Program-made: the position numbers and the translations under genes
The notes under the pieces: model-generated
The model's database searches: none
Seen by the model: only the letters and a program-made list of their open reading frames with translations
What the model was told of the DNA's origin: nothing
Shown here: positions 36,703 through 47,259 of the stretch, piece by piece
Layout of the letters: every line of letters begins with the position of its first letter
Numbering within the stretch: the stretch's first letter is position 1
DNA from: Planctomycetaceae bacterium
GTDB taxonomy: Bacteria; Planctomycetota; Planctomycetia; Planctomycetales; Planctomycetaceae
Reading direction: 5' to 3'
Length of the DNA: 64,000 bases
NCBI GenBank assembly: GCA_014762625.1
Contig: JABURQ010000154.1
Coordinates: 1 to 64,000, forward strand

Positions 36703-39700
36703 TGAAATGGCTCATCAACTTTTGCATTCGCGAACGAATACTGATTGGGATCGCTTCGATCGGTTTGATTGCTTACGGCTGGTACGCTGCTCAGCACGTT
36801 CCTGTCGATGCCATTCCCAACGTTGGCGAGAATCAGGTGATTGTGCTCACCGAATGGATGGGGCGGTCTCCCAAAGACATTGAAGACCAGATTACCTATC
36901 CGCTGTCGATCGCTTTGCAAGCGGTCCCTGGCTCGAAGAGTGTCCGCGGAAAGAGCATGTTTGGATTTAGCTTCGTGCAAGTGACGTTTGATGACGACGT
37001 CGACTTCTATTGGGCGCGCTCGCGTGTTGCTGAGCAACTGACGACAGTTGCTGGATCCTTGCCTGACGGCATCACGCCGACACTGGCTCCCGATGCGACT
37101 GCTCTGGGGCAGATTTACTATTACGTCCTGGAACCACCCCCGGGCATGGACCTGGCGGAACTACGATCAAAGCAGGACTTCTTCGTCAAATATGCTTTGC
37201 AGTCGGTCGATGGAGTGGCGGAAGTCGCGTCGATCGGGGGGTATGTTCGGCAGTACCAGATTGACGTCGATCCCGACGAACTCCGTTATCACAATCTTCC
37301 TCTGAACAAGGTCATCGATGCTGTGAAAGCGTCGAACATCGACGTCGGTGCAAAGACCGTCGAGAAAGGGGACATGGAATACATCGTTCGGGGGAAAGGC
37401 TTTATCGGAGCGGGCAAGACCGAACAGGAAACGCTCGAACAGATCGAAGAGACAGTTGTGGCGACCCAGGACGGTGTTCCGATTACGCTCAAGGAATTGG
37501 CTGACGTTCAAGTCGGCCCCTCTTTCCGCCGCGGCGCTCTCGACTTCAACGGCCACGAGGCTGTTGGCGGAGTCGTGGTGATGAGGTATGGAGAGAATCC
37601 TCGAGAGGTGATCGAGCGAGTGAAAGCGAAGATCAAATCGCTCGAAGCCGAACTCGACGGCATCCAGATCATCGGGGTATACGACCGCACCGAATTGATT
37701 CACGAAACGATCGCAACACTGACGAAGGCACTCTCAGAAGAAACGTTGATCACGATTGTGGTGATGGTGCTGTTTCTGCTTCATTTCCGTGCCAGCCTCA
37801 TTATTGCCATCACCCTACCGACAGCTGTGCTGATGTCGTTTATCGCCATGCATCTGTTTGGGGTGGACGCAAATATTATGTCGCTAGCGGGGATCGCGAT
37901 TGCCATCGGGACCATGGTCGACATGGGAATCATCATTCTTGAGAACATCTACGATCACCTGGCCGAATGGGAAGCGCACGGTTCTCCCGGTGGTTCGGAA
38001 GGTCGTCTGATTGTCATTCGCGATTCGGCTGCGGAAGTCGTTCCGGCGGTGATGACGGCAGTGACCACGACCATCGTCAGCTTTCTACCAGTGTTCTTTC
38101 TCACCGGTCGTGATCACAGACTATTCGCTCCCTTGGCATGGACGAAGACGTTCGCGCTGGCTTCGAGTTTGATCGTCGCGGTCATCATTGTTCCCATGCT
38201 CTGTCGGGTCTTACTGCGAAGTGCAAAACCGACTAAGTTGAAGCGGTTCGGGTCGGCTATGGGGCTGGGACTGATCAGCGGTCTGCTAATTCATTTCCTC
38301 TGGGCTGAGCGAGTCGTTCACTGGACTGGACTTTTCCATCCGGCGAATGTTGCGATCGGGACTTTGCTTGGCGCTTTCATGGGGTGGTGGTTGGCATCGG
38401 AACGGGTCCGTCCCCTGGCACAAAATCCCGTCAGTCGTTCTGTCCTGTGGATGTACGGCGGTCGGTTGAAGTTCGCTCTCAATCACAAACTTCTCGCTTT
38501 GTCCGCACCCGCACTTATCTTCGTAATTGGTCTGGGTGCCTGGATCGGACTGCCGACCGTACTTAAGCCGGTTGAACAGTTCGCCAATGTGATGGGAGCC
38601 GACCTGAATGAAGTTCCCGGCTACGTCGACGCCAAGCACCTGTTCACCGGGTTAAAAACTGACGACTGGATCGCACTCGACGAAGGAAGCTGGTTCTACA
38701 TGCCCAGCCTGTATCCCGCTTCGAGTTTCAATCAGGCGATGGAAACCTTGCAGGCACAAGATGCCATGATCAAGCAGATTCCCGAGGTCGCCAACGTCCT
38801 CGGAAAGATTGGGCGCGTCGAGTCGGCTCTTGATCCTGCTCCAGCTGCGATGGTTGAAACCTACGTCATGCTGAAACCGCGAGAGCAATGGCGTGCAGGG
38901 ATGAATGAGCGCAAGATTTGGGACGAGATCAACAAGGTCGCCACCCTTCCAGGAATTACGCCAGCCTCACCACTTCAACCAATCGAAGGTCGGGTCGTGA
39001 TGTTGCAGGCGGGGATCAAAGCTTCTATGGCGGTGCGGATCTACGGAGACAACCTCAAGGGTCTTTCTCAAGCCGCTCAGGCAGTCGCCGAGCATCTGAA
39101 GTCGCATCACCTCGTCAACTCTGGCACGGTCAATCCCGACATTGTGATGGGTAAGCCTTATGTTGAATTCGAAGTGAATCGAAAAGAGGCAGCTCGCTAT
39201 AGCATGAACGTCATGATGGTCAACCAGATTGTCGCCGCCGGCTTGGGCGGACTCGACGTCACAGAGACGGTTGAAGGACGGGAACGTTATCCGATTCAAG
39301 TGAGATACGAACGCAGCGTACGTGAACATCTTGAAGACCTGGGGGCCATTCCCGTTGTGACGCATACCAACGAAGTTGTACCTCTTGGCGATCTTGCAGA
39401 TGTGACGACGACGTGGGGACCAGGAGCGATCAATAGCGAAGATGCGAGGCTCGTGGCGCACGTCTCCTTTTCTCCGCAAGGCAATGCCGGCGATCTGGAG
39501 ACAGTCGATTCTGTCATGGCTTCGCTTCGCGGAGCGCGAATAATTGGTGATCTGAAATTTCCCGAGGGGAACTTCGAACTTCAACCGGTCGGTTCCTTTC
39601 AGAATCAAATCGAAGCCAATCGCCGACTGATGTGGATCGTCCCATTGGTAATTCTGATCAACTTGCTGTTGCACTACCTGCACTTCCGCAACCTGCCGAT

Positions 39701-40205
39701 CTCGCTGGTTGTCTTTTCGGGGATTCCAGTCGCAGCAGCCGGTGGCATGATTGCGGTGGCGGTGATGGGCGTCGACATGAACACAGCCATGTGGGTTGGA
39801 TTTATTGCTTTGTTCGGACTGGCAGCCGACGACGGTATCGTGATGGCAACCTACATGCGGGAGACGCTCAAGCGTCGTTCCGTTCGGAATGTCGCAGAGA
39901 TTCGAGCAGCAATTTATGAGGCTGGACTCAAGCGGATTCGTCCCTGTGTGATGACGACCGTGACAACCCTCGCCGCTCTCGTTCCGGTGCTGATGTCGGA
40001 TGGGCGGGGCGCCGATGTCGCCCGCGCGATGGCTCTCCCCGTATTTGGCGGAATGCTCATTGAACCTTTCACGACGTTCATCGTTCCGACGCTCTACTGC
40101 GCCTACATGGAATTCAAGATGCAGGCTGGTCTCGAAGATGAAGTCTTCAATCTCGATGAACGTTCGTCAGAACTGGATCGACTCCACAATTCGCAAGCTG
40201 CATGA
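36702..40205 (+). CDS. cusA: CusA-like RND copper/silver efflux pump, copy 2
   Basis: A 1167-residue RND pump with IAIAIGTMVDMGII in helix 4 (Asp near 407) and LAADDGIVMATYM in helix 10. Compared with copy 1, helix 10 has AADDG instead of AVDDG. The pore segment RVVMLQAGIKASMAVRIYGD carries the same Met pattern as copy 1. Start overlaps the adaptor stop (TAATG). Its Cys-rich leader protein, adaptor and pump repeat the order of the first cluster, which fits tandem duplication followed by divergence. Confidence 0.95.
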   Translation: MKWLINFCIRERILIGIASIGLIAYGWYAAQHVPVDAIPNVGENQVIVLTEWMGRSPKDIEDQITYPLSIALQAVPGSKSVRGKSMFGFSFVQVTFDDDVDFYWARSRVAEQLTTVAGSLPDGITPTLAPDATALGQIYYYVLEPPPGMDLAELRSKQDFFVKYALQSVDGVAEVASIGGYVRQYQIDVDPDELRYHNLPLNKVIDAVKASNIDVGAKTVEKGDMEYIVRGKGFIGAGKTEQETLEQIEETVVATQDGVPITLKELADVQVGPSFRRGALDFNGHEAVGGVVVMRYGENPREVIERVKAKIKSLEAELDGIQIIGVYDRTELIHETIATLTKALSEETLITIVVMVLFLLHFRASLIIAITLPTAVLMSFIAMHLFGVDANIMSLAGIAIAIGTMVDMGIIILENIYDHLAEWEAHGSPGGSEGRLIVIRDSAAEVVPAVMTAVTTTIVSFLPVFFLTGRDHRLFAPLAWTKTFALASSLIVAVIIVPMLCRVLLRSAKPTKLKRFGSAMGLGLISGLLIHFLWAERVVHWTGLFHPANVAIGTLLGAFMGWWLASERVRPLAQNPVSRSVLWMYGGRLKFALNHKLLALSAPALIFVIGLGAWIGLPTVLKPVEQFANVMGADLNEVPGYVDAKHLFTGLKTDDWIALDEGSWFYMPSLYPASSFNQAMETLQAQDAMIKQIPEVANVLGKIGRVESALDPAPAAMVETYVMLKPREQWRAGMNERKIWDEINKVATLPGITPASPLQPIEGRVVMLQAGIKASMAVRIYGDNLKGLSQAAQAVAEHLKSHHLVNSGTVNPDIVMGKPYVEFEVNRKEAARYSMNVMMVNQIVAAGLGGLDVTETVEGRERYPIQVRYERSVREHLEDLGAIPVVTHTNEVVPLGDLADVTTTWGPGAINSEDARLVAHVSFSPQGNAGDLETVDSVMASLRGARIIGDLKFPEGNFELQPVGSFQNQIEANRRLMWIVPLVILINLLLHYLHFRNLPISLVVFSGIPVAAAGGMIAVAVMGVDMNTAMWVGFIALFGLAADDGIVMATYMRETLKRRSVRNVAEIRAAIYEAGLKRIRPCVMTTVTTLAALVPVLMSDGRGADVARAMALPVFGGMLIEPFTTFIVPTLYCAYMEFKMQAGLEDEVFNLDERSSELDRLHNSQAA

Positions 40206-40264
40206 GATGCCATGAAACCTCCTTTGATAGCCGCAGGTCATTAGGCGCAAGTCACGAGGACATT

Positions 40265-41035
40265 ATGAATCACTTTAAAAGAAAACTGCAATTACTTGGC
40301 TGGCACACATACTACGACGGATGGACATTCACAGTCTTTCGATCAGTCGTTAAAGCGTCAGAAATCTTGAAACTTCGTGGGACCAGGTCTTCCTGGTTTC
40401 AGGAGATGGCGGAGAGACAATTTGACAACAGGTTCAAAGTGAAAACCCGAGGGATTGTTTCCACCAAACAACTCGGTTATTCGGCAGAACAAAGGATTCA
40501 TGCCGTCGTGTACCTTCCAACTCGGGCATCAAGTATTGCCTGGCTGCTCTCCGTTTTGCCAATTGATTACGAACGGTTTAGTTTTGTGGATTTCGGATCG
40601 GGTAGAGGGAGAGTTCTTCTGGTCGCGGGACAGTTTCCTTTTCGTTCTGTGGCTGGGGTTGAGTTGTCTACCGAACTCCATCAAATCGCTTCTCGCAACA
40701 TTTTGAGCTCGAAAATACTGTGTCGAAAATGCAGCAGTCTCTCTTCTCACAACGCAAATGCGTGTGACTTTGAAATTCCGGAGTCCCCTCTGGTGGCCTT
40801 CTTATACAATCCGTTTTCCCAGGTCGTCCTGAAAACAGTGCTGGAAAATCTTCATGCGGCAACGACGCAGCAATCGCGTCCATTAATTGTCATTTACCAT
40901 AACCCGGTCTACTCAAAAGAAATTGAAGAAGGTGATAAGTTGCGCGATGCATTCCATGCCTGTCTGCCTGGCCACGGATGGAATATCTACGCCAATGAAC
41001 ACGCGATTTCGACCCCATCAGAATCATCATTTTAA
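40265..41035 (+). CDS. Class I SAM-dependent methyltransferase-like protein
   Basis: A 256-residue protein from ATG 40265 (GAGG in the preceding 10 bases). Rossmann motif I reads VDFGSGRGRVLLVAG and motif II VAGVELSTELH; a later FLYNPF segment matches the class I fold post-I region. Substrate unknown. It lies between the second pump and small metal-module genes and may be an unrelated passenger. No metal-binding clusters of note beyond CRKC. Confidence 0.75.
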   Translation: MNHFKRKLQLLGWHTYYDGWTFTVFRSVVKASEILKLRGTRSSWFQEMAERQFDNRFKVKTRGIVSTKQLGYSAEQRIHAVVYLPTRASSIAWLLSVLPIDYERFSFVDFGSGRGRVLLVAGQFPFRSVAGVELSTELHQIASRNILSSKILCRKCSSLSSHNANACDFEIPESPLVAFLYNPFSQVVLKTVLENLHAATTQQSRPLIVIYHNPVYSKEIEEGDKLRDAFHACLPGHGWNIYANEHAISTPSESSF

Positions 41036-41104
41036 CGCAACTCGAATCGTAGACGTATCGGCGTTCGATAGCAGCTTGCGATTCAGCAATGTAAGGAGAC
41101 GAAA

Positions 41105-41563
41105 ATGAAAATGCTTACTGTCCTCACTACCGTTTTTGCATTCAGCATGTCCGGCTCGATCTTCGCAGATGGAGGCCCCGACCATGACGGCGAGGCGAAA
41201 CGTGATCACCTCCGCGCGCAAGCTCAAAAGATCTGCCCTGTTTCTGGAAAGCCTCTCGGCAGCATGGGGAAACCGATCAAGGTTGCTGTTGGAGAGCAGA
41301 AGGAAGAAGTTTTTCTCTGTTGCCAAGGCTGCACCCAAGGTCAACTCAATCCTCAGCACTGGGCGACAATCCATTCGAATATCGCCAAGGCCCAAGGCAA
41401 GTGCCCTGTCATGCAGAAGCCTTTGCCATCACAACCGAAGTGGACAATTGTCGAAGGGCAAATTGTCTATATCTGCTGCCCTCCATGCACGAAGAAAATC
41501 GCAGCCGATCCGGAAACCTATTTGAGCCGTGTCGATGGCTACTACTCACAAACCATTAAGTAA
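41105..41563 (+). CDS. Exported protein with two CP...CC metal modules
   Basis: A 152-residue protein. A signal peptide (about 1-21) is followed by two tandem modules: CPVSGKPLGSMGKP...LCCQGC and CPVMQKPLPSQPKW...ICCPPC. The second has lost the GSMG part. The same module sits at the C-terminus of the second CusB and in the protein at 25845-26540. It probably binds Cu or another soft metal in the periplasm. AAGGAGACGAAA before ATG 41105 gives a good ribosome-binding site. Confidence 0.82.
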   Translation: MKMLTVLTTVFAFSMSGSIFADGGPDHDGEAKRDHLRAQAQKICPVSGKPLGSMGKPIKVAVGEQKEEVFLCCQGCTQGQLNPQHWATIHSNIAKAQGKCPVMQKPLPSQPKWTIVEGQIVYICCPPCTKKIAADPETYLSRVDGYYSQTIK

Positions 41564-41710
41564 CCGTTTGCCTGAAAGGACTGCCGGGGTCAAGATTCCG
41601 ACAGTTGAGATCAAACAATGCAGATGACATTCAGGGACGAACGGCATCTTCTGGTTTCTTCTGACAAAGAACTGACACGTTGAGATTTCGAATTGAAAGG
41701 ATTCAAAACG

Positions 41711-41923
41711 ATGAAACAATCACCACTGATCGTGTTAACGATCTGTAATTTGCTTCTGTTTTCTGCTACCGGCTGTCAGTCTTCACGGCAGACCGTCGCC
41801 AGCCCGGTTTGGGATGGACAGATTGCAGAAGACGAAAATTCCGGCACAACATCTGAAATGAGAGTGGCAAGTCGACCGGTGTCGACATCCTCACCGGGCG
41901 GTTCGTGCCAGAGTTGCCATTGA
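41711..41923 (+). CDS. Small lipoprotein ending in CQSCH
   Basis: A 70-residue lipoprotein from ATG 41711 (AAAGGA upstream). The lipobox is SATGC (about residue 23). The mature chain is Ser/Glu-rich and its last five residues are CQSCH, a heme-c-like CXXCH placed at the very C-terminus. With no room for a heme fold, a metal-ligand role is more likely than heme attachment. It precedes the CopA gene by 174 bases. Confidence 0.65.
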   Translation: MKQSPLIVLTICNLLLFSATGCQSSRQTVASPVWDGQIAEDENSGTTSEMRVASRPVSTSSPGGSCQSCH

Positions 41924-42097
41924 AAACTGAGTGATTTGGAGATTGAGGTTCGCCGTCACAGGCGGCAATCCTCACTCCGGCTTTCGAAAAAGACATATGT
42001 TTCGGAAAGTCAAGACGATCTTCCGAGTTGATAGAAGAATTGAAGATGCCTTGCGGTACCTGGCATGGGGCCGAAAGGATGTTGAGAGTGATTCGAT

Positions 42098-44605
42098 ATG
42101 GCAATTGACCCAATTTGCGGAATGACAGTGTCCGAAACAACGGACCTGAAGACGACCGTTGATGGCGAGACCTACTTTTTCTGTAGTCCGAACTGTCTTA
42201 AGAAATTTACACAGAAGAATACCGAGACGAGTGAGTCGCATGGCTGCTGTGGTGAGGAAAAACCCAGTTTGGTTCAGCTTGGACAAAAGAGCTCAAGCGA
42301 GCCTGCTGCGCACGATTGTTGTCACGGGGAGAATGGGAGCGATGGCTCGATGGCAGTGAACGCGTCGAGCGAGGCAAAATACATTTGCCCGATGTGTCCT
42401 GGAGTTGAGAGCGATGTGCCGGGAGACTGTCCAAAGTGTGGCATGGCGCTGGAACGTAATCCCTCGTACCGCGGCGAGAGCAAAACGATCTACACCTGTC
42501 CGATGCATCCAGAGATCGAACAGGAGGGACCGGGTGATTGTCCGATCTGTGGAATGGACCTCGAACCGAAGACAATTGTCGTCAACGACGAGGAAGATAA
42601 CACCGAACTGAATTCGATGACGCGTCGATTGTGGGTGTCCGTTGTCCTGACAATTCCAATCATGTTGTTGGCGATGGGAGAGATGGTCGGAATTCCCATC
42701 CAGTCATGGGTTGACACTCAGGCATCGCATTGGCTTCAACTGATACTGGCGACACCGGTGTTTTTCTGGTGCGGTTGGCCGTTTCTGGTTCGGGGTGTCC
42801 GCTCTTTGAAAACCGGCAACCTGAATATGTTCACTCTCATCGCGATGGGAACAGCAGCGGCCTACTTCTTCAGCCTCTTCGCGATGTCGTTTCCGCATCT
42901 GATCCCCGCAAGTTTCCTGACCCATGGTGAAGTTCCCGTCTACTTCGAAGCCGCAGCGATGATTATCGCTTTAGTCTTGCTCGGGCAGGTTCTTGAACTT
43001 CGAGCCCGCAAACAGACGAGCGGAGCGATTCGCGAACTGATGTCGCTGTCTCCAGACACGGCTCGGGTCGTGCGCGACGGTCAGGAACAAGTCATTCCCC
43101 TTGATCAGGTTGTCGAAGGCGACCGAATCCGCATCGTTCCCGGCGAAAAGATTCCCGTTGATGGTTCGGTCATGAGTGGAAGCAGCACCGTCGATGAATC
43201 GATGATTACCGGCGAGCCGATCCCGATCCGCAAACAGAAAGGCGATCAAACTATCGGAGGAACGGTCAACCAGACTGGTTCATTTGAAATGGTCGCAGAG
43301 AAAGTCGGTAGCGAAACCACGTTGTCTCGTATCGTTGAAATGGTCGCCAACGCTCAGCGAAGCCGAGCACCAATTCAAAAACTCGCCGATACTGTTTCGG
43401 GATACTTCGTACCGGCTGTGATCTTGGTCTCCATGTTGACATTTGTTCTCTGGGCAATCTTTGGACCGGAAGCGTCACGATTTTCGTATGCTTTTGTGAA
43501 TGCCGTTGCCGTGCTGGTCATCGCGTGCCCCTGCGCACTGGGGCTGGCAACGCCGATGTCGATTATGGTCGGGGTCGGACGAGGAGCGAAGGAAGGCGTT
43601 CTCATTAAAGATGCCGAGTCGCTCGAAGTGTTAGAGAAAGTCGACTACCTGATTGTCGACAAGACCGGAACACTCACCGAAGGTCGTCCTCGACTCACCG
43701 ATGTAATTTCGCTTAGCGAGGTGAGTAAAGAAGAACTGTTAAGAATAACTGCCTCGCTCGAACAGCAAAGCGAACATCCGCTCGGTGAAGCGATTCTCGC
43801 AGCCGCTCGCGAGCAGGGACTCGACCTTCCAGAGGTTGAAGAGTTTGATTCTTCAACAGGCCTGGGAATCCAAGGGAAGGTCAAAAACCAAAATCTGCTG
43901 ATCGGAAGCCCGGTGTTCCTCAAACAAAACGGCATTACCGGAGTTGATGAAGCGCAGCAACAAGCAGACGAGTTGCGATCTCAGGGAAGCACCGTTGTGC
44001 ATGTTGCGATCGACAACCAGCTCGCAGGTTTATTGGCTGTCAACGATCCGATTAAGGAATCAACGCCGCAAGCGGTTGAAGGGCTACACAAACTCGGTAT
44101 CAAGATCGCCATGCTCACAGGCGACAACGAAGTGACTGCGCAGCATGTCGCAAAACAACTTAATATTGACGAGGTGGGAGCAGGCGTCAGCCCCGAAGAC
44201 AAGCACAATCGTGTTGAGGAATTAAAAAAGCAGGGCAAGATCGTCGCGATGGCGGGCGATGGAATCAACGATGCTCCCGCCCTGGCTGCCTCTGACGTGG
44301 GGATCGCAATGGGAACTGGAACCGATGTCGCGATCGAGAGCGCTGGTGTAACACTCGTTAAAGGAGACCTGCGTGGGATCGAACGAGCAATTCGCCTGAG
44401 CCGTATCACAATGAAGAACATTCGCCAGAACCTGTTCTTCGCATTCATCTATAACACTCTGGGAGTGCCGATTGCAGCAGGTCTCCTCTATCCATTCTTT
44501 GGAATCTTGTTGAGCCCCATGATCGCGGCAGCGGCGATGAGCTTGAGCTCCGTCTCTGTCATTGCGAACTCTTTGCGACTACGAACTGTCCGGCTGGATG
44601 GATGA
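42098..44605 (+). CDS. copA: P1B-1 copper-exporting ATPase with YHS and two HMBD modules (CopA-like)
   Basis: An 835-residue Cu(I) export ATPase. The N-terminus has a YHS-type domain ([10 protein letters not shown]...[11 protein letters not shown], about 4-40), a first HMBD with a Cys-altered [20 protein letters not shown] and a second typical [20 protein letters not shown] (about 90-165); no CxxC HMA domain. The transmembrane CPC is at 477-479, DKTGT at about 521, and the last helix pair carries MSLSSVSV with the MxxSS of copper pumps. It removes Cu(I) from the cytoplasm into the space served by the oxidase and CusCBA. Confidence 0.95.
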   Translation: MAIDPICGMTVSETTDLKTTVDGETYFFCSPNCLKKFTQKNTETSESHGCCGEEKPSLVQLGQKSSSEPAAHDCCHGENGSDGSMAVNASSEAKYICPMCPGVESDVPGDCPKCGMALERNPSYRGESKTIYTCPMHPEIEQEGPGDCPICGMDLEPKTIVVNDEEDNTELNSMTRRLWVSVVLTIPIMLLAMGEMVGIPIQSWVDTQASHWLQLILATPVFFWCGWPFLVRGVRSLKTGNLNMFTLIAMGTAAAYFFSLFAMSFPHLIPASFLTHGEVPVYFEAAAMIIALVLLGQVLELRARKQTSGAIRELMSLSPDTARVVRDGQEQVIPLDQVVEGDRIRIVPGEKIPVDGSVMSGSSTVDESMITGEPIPIRKQKGDQTIGGTVNQTGSFEMVAEKVGSETTLSRIVEMVANAQRSRAPIQKLADTVSGYFVPAVILVSMLTFVLWAIFGPEASRFSYAFVNAVAVLVIACPCALGLATPMSIMVGVGRGAKEGVLIKDAESLEVLEKVDYLIVDKTGTLTEGRPRLTDVISLSEVSKEELLRITASLEQQSEHPLGEAILAAAREQGLDLPEVEEFDSSTGLGIQGKVKNQNLLIGSPVFLKQNGITGVDEAQQQADELRSQGSTVVHVAIDNQLAGLLAVNDPIKESTPQAVEGLHKLGIKIAMLTGDNEVTAQHVAKQLNIDEVGAGVSPEDKHNRVEELKKQGKIVAMAGDGINDAPALAASDVGIAMGTGTDVAIESAGVTLVKGDLRGIERAIRLSRITMKNIRQNLFFAFIYNTLGVPIAAGLLYPFFGILLSPMIAAAAMSLSSVSVIANSLRLRTVRLDG

Positions 44606-44636
44606 GCAGTGAACAAATTGAATCGAGTTGAAGTTG

Positions 44637-45971
44637 ATGATTGATTTAAATGAAAGGCAACGGCATCAAGTTGTCGTCATTGGTGGTGGATTCGGCGGGC
44701 TGGAGACGGTTCGTCGACTCAAGAAGGCCGATGTCGATGTTACACTGATCGACCGACGGAATTTCCACCTGTTCCAGCCACTTCTCTATCAAGTCGCAAC
44801 GGGGGGGCTTTCGCCAGCCAATATCGCGGCTCCTTTGCGGTCGATCTTTGGTAAGCAAAAGAACTGTCGAATCTTGCTGGGGGAAGTGACTGGCTTCGAC
44901 CTCGAACAAAATGAGGTCATCCTGCAAGACGACCGGTGTCGGTTTGACACCTTGGTTGTCGCAGCGGGAGCGTCTCCAAGTTACTTTGGTAACGATTCTT
45001 GGCAAAAATACGCACCACCGCTGAAATCGATTGAGGACGCGACCGCGATTCGCAGCCGATTATTCTGGTGCTTCGAGCAGGCAGAGCGTGAAGCTTGTAA
45101 AAAGGATCGCTGTGAATGGTTAACGTTTGTGATCGTTGGAGGTGGACCGACGGGGGTAGAGCTGGCAGGAGCGCTCGCGGAAATCTCTCGACACACACTT
45201 GTCAATGACTTTCGAAGCATCGACCCCAGCGAAGCACGGATCATTCTTGTCGAAGCGGGTGATCAAGTTCTCAGCTCGTATCCGCCAGACCTCACCTCGA
45301 AAGCAGAATCGAAAATTCGTCAGTTGGGAATTGAGCTGAGAACGAAAACACAGGTAACTGAGATCAAACAAGACTACGTCGAGGTCGAGCATGTAGGCAG
45401 CACTGAAAGGATCGCCACTTATTCCGTCATCTGGGCAGCCGGCGTGAAAGCAAACCCTTTGGGTGGAAAACTTGCTCAAGCCGCAAACTGTAAGACGGAC
45501 AGGATGGGGCGTGTTCTCGTCAGCGACGATCTCACTCTCTCGACGAACCCGAGTATCTTTGTCATTGGTGACCTCGCATATGTCACCAACGATGAGGACA
45601 ACCCTCTACCAGGAATTGCACCGGTTGCTATTCAACAAGCTAAGTTTGTGGCGAAGTTGATCCAACTACGGCAATCGGGACGTAAAAGTAAAGATCGATT
45701 TCATTACCGCGATCTTGGCTCAATGGCTACGATCGGAAGGAAGGCGGCAATTGCAGAGATCGGAAAGTTCAAGTTCAGTGGAATTTTTGCATGGTGGCTG
45801 TGGCTGGCAATCCATCTGATGCAGATTGTGCAGTTTCAGAATCGGGTGTTGATCCTCATCCAATGGGCCTACAGCTATCTCACGTACAACCGCGCTGCGA
45901 GACTGATCACTCATCCGACGCACAACGATAATGAAGCTGACACTTCAAAAGCTATCGATCAGACCAGCTAA
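44637..45971 (+). CDS. ndh: Type II NADH dehydrogenase (NDH-2)
   Basis: A 444-residue FAD-dependent oxidoreductase taken from ATG 44637. Motifs: VVVIGGGFGGLETVRRL (FAD), FVIVGGGPTGVELAGALAE (NADH), WAAGVKANPL and FVIGDLAYV. C-terminal amphipathic helices (WWLWLAIHLMQIV) attach it to the membrane. It would oxidise NADH and reduce quinone without pumping protons; copper-reducing or stress-linked roles of NDH-2 are known elsewhere. Its 3' end overlaps the convergent cytochrome gene by 20 bases. Confidence 0.92.
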   Translation: MIDLNERQRHQVVVIGGGFGGLETVRRLKKADVDVTLIDRRNFHLFQPLLYQVATGGLSPANIAAPLRSIFGKQKNCRILLGEVTGFDLEQNEVILQDDRCRFDTLVVAAGASPSYFGNDSWQKYAPPLKSIEDATAIRSRLFWCFEQAEREACKKDRCEWLTFVIVGGGPTGVELAGALAEISRHTLVNDFRSIDPSEARIILVEAGDQVLSSYPPDLTSKAESKIRQLGIELRTKTQVTEIKQDYVEVEHVGSTERIATYSVIWAAGVKANPLGGKLAQAANCKTDRMGRVLVSDDLTLSTNPSIFVIGDLAYVTNDEDNPLPGIAPVAIQQAKFVAKLIQLRQSGRKSKDRFHYRDLGSMATIGRKAAIAEIGKFKFSGIFAWWLWLAIHLMQIVQFQNRVLILIQWAYSYLTYNRAARLITHPTHNDNEADTSKAIDQTS

Positions 45972-47259
45972 TTTTTGTCATCCGACCATACCCACGCTTC
46001 CATTGCGTTTGAAACTCGATCTCAGTGATCAAATCATTTTCATTGAGGCTCGCAAACGGTTCTTTCTTTAGCTTGTCTGTTTGGTCTACGTACACCTTCG
46101 CCAGATACCGTCCCGGAGAAAGGCTCTTCTGGTGCAGTTGCTTGGCTCGTTCGGACTCACGAAAAGCGGTGAGACTCAATGAATGTTGCCAAAGTTTTCC
46201 CTTCCCGAACACCAAACGGTCAGACGTCGCGACACGATGTTCCGACCACTCGTCCTCAGTCCATTGATAGATGTCGACCTGCATCAATTGTTGGTCGTAT
46301 TGCTCAGGAATATTTTCAATTTTCATCCAGATGTCTGTGACAATTGAGACTTCTACTGAAGGCTTCGGAAGCTGATCTTCAGAAGTGTACTTGGATTTGA
46401 TGATTGCGGCATAGTCATCGATAAATCGTCGAAATTGTTTGTAGGTCCTGTCTCCTATGACCATTTTCTTTCCACCACCATGTTCGATCTGCATTGTGGG
46501 CTTGAGCAGCAGCAAACTCTTTTCAGGATTTTCCACATCGATGAGATCGTTATCGGTCATGTACTTCATCGAGGTGATTGGGTCGTTCAATTTAATCCAC
46601 GAAACCTGCTCGCCATGCTCCGCAACTTGTTTGTGATTTTGGTCTGGGGAGTGACACGCCGCACATCGGCCAACTTCTGTCCAGACGTTGTCGATAAACG
46701 AAGCGAGTACTCGATCCATGCGTGCATGCCGAATCACCTCGTCCGATACCTTGGGCCCAACACGAACTTTGGACGGTTGAGTTGAGACGAGGTTGGGGTC
46801 GGCAACCGCTGCCAGAATCCAGTCACGAAATGCATCAAATTCCTGCTGCCGCACTTTCTTCTGCACCAAAGAGGAGTTGTCAGGAGCCCGCTTGATAAAG
46901 GTGAGGATTTTCGAGTTCTTCGGATCATCAACGTTGACCAACCCTTGCGTTACCAACGCTGAAAATGTCTCTGCCGCACTTGGTCGAATATAGTCCTTCA
47001 ATGCAACGCTGCTGAGATGGCACTCCGTACAGCTCGACGGATTTGGTGAAGAGAAAATTGGGAGTAAGCGTTGCCGAAATATCTCTTCTGACGATGCGTC
47101 CTTGCTGTTCGAACTTTGCTGTTCTGTTCGGCTCAGTTCAGCTGGCTGATTCATGAATTCGGAACTCTCGGATTCCGACGATTGAACCACTTCCGCTGAA
47201 TCACAACCGGTTAGTGAAACGATCATACTCAGACAAACAATCCGGAATAAATTGCTCAT
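45952..47259 (-). CDS. Diheme cytochrome-c-like lipoprotein
   Basis: About 435 residues from ATG 47259 (in-frame ATGs at 47277/47280 possible). Lipobox LTGC (about residue 19) follows a good signal. Two CXXCH sites, CTECH (about 83) and CAACH (about 207), and a Phe/Asp-rich C-terminal half. Planctomycetes often have such Cys-heme lipoproteins with unknown partners. It lies 294 bases from the end of the Wadjet operon, on the same strand. Confidence 0.72.
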   Translation of the reverse strand: MSNLFRIVCLSMIVSLTGCDSAEVVQSSESESSEFMNQPAELSRTEQQSSNSKDASSEEIFRQRLLPIFSSPNPSSCTECHLSSVALKDYIRPSAAETFSALVTQGLVNVDDPKNSKILTFIKRAPDNSSLVQKKVRQQEFDAFRDWILAAVADPNLVSTQPSKVRVGPKVSDEVIRHARMDRVLASFIDNVWTEVGRCAACHSPDQNHKQVAEHGEQVSWIKLNDPITSMKYMTDNDLIDVENPEKSLLLLKPTMQIEHGGGKKMVIGDRTYKQFRRFIDDYAAIIKSKYTSEDQLPKPSVEVSIVTDIWMKIENIPEQYDQQLMQVDIYQWTEDEWSEHRVATSDRLVFGKGKLWQHSLSLTAFRESERAKQLHQKSLSPGRYLAKVYVDQTDKLKKEPFASLNENDLITEIEFQTQWKRGYGRMTKISWSDR

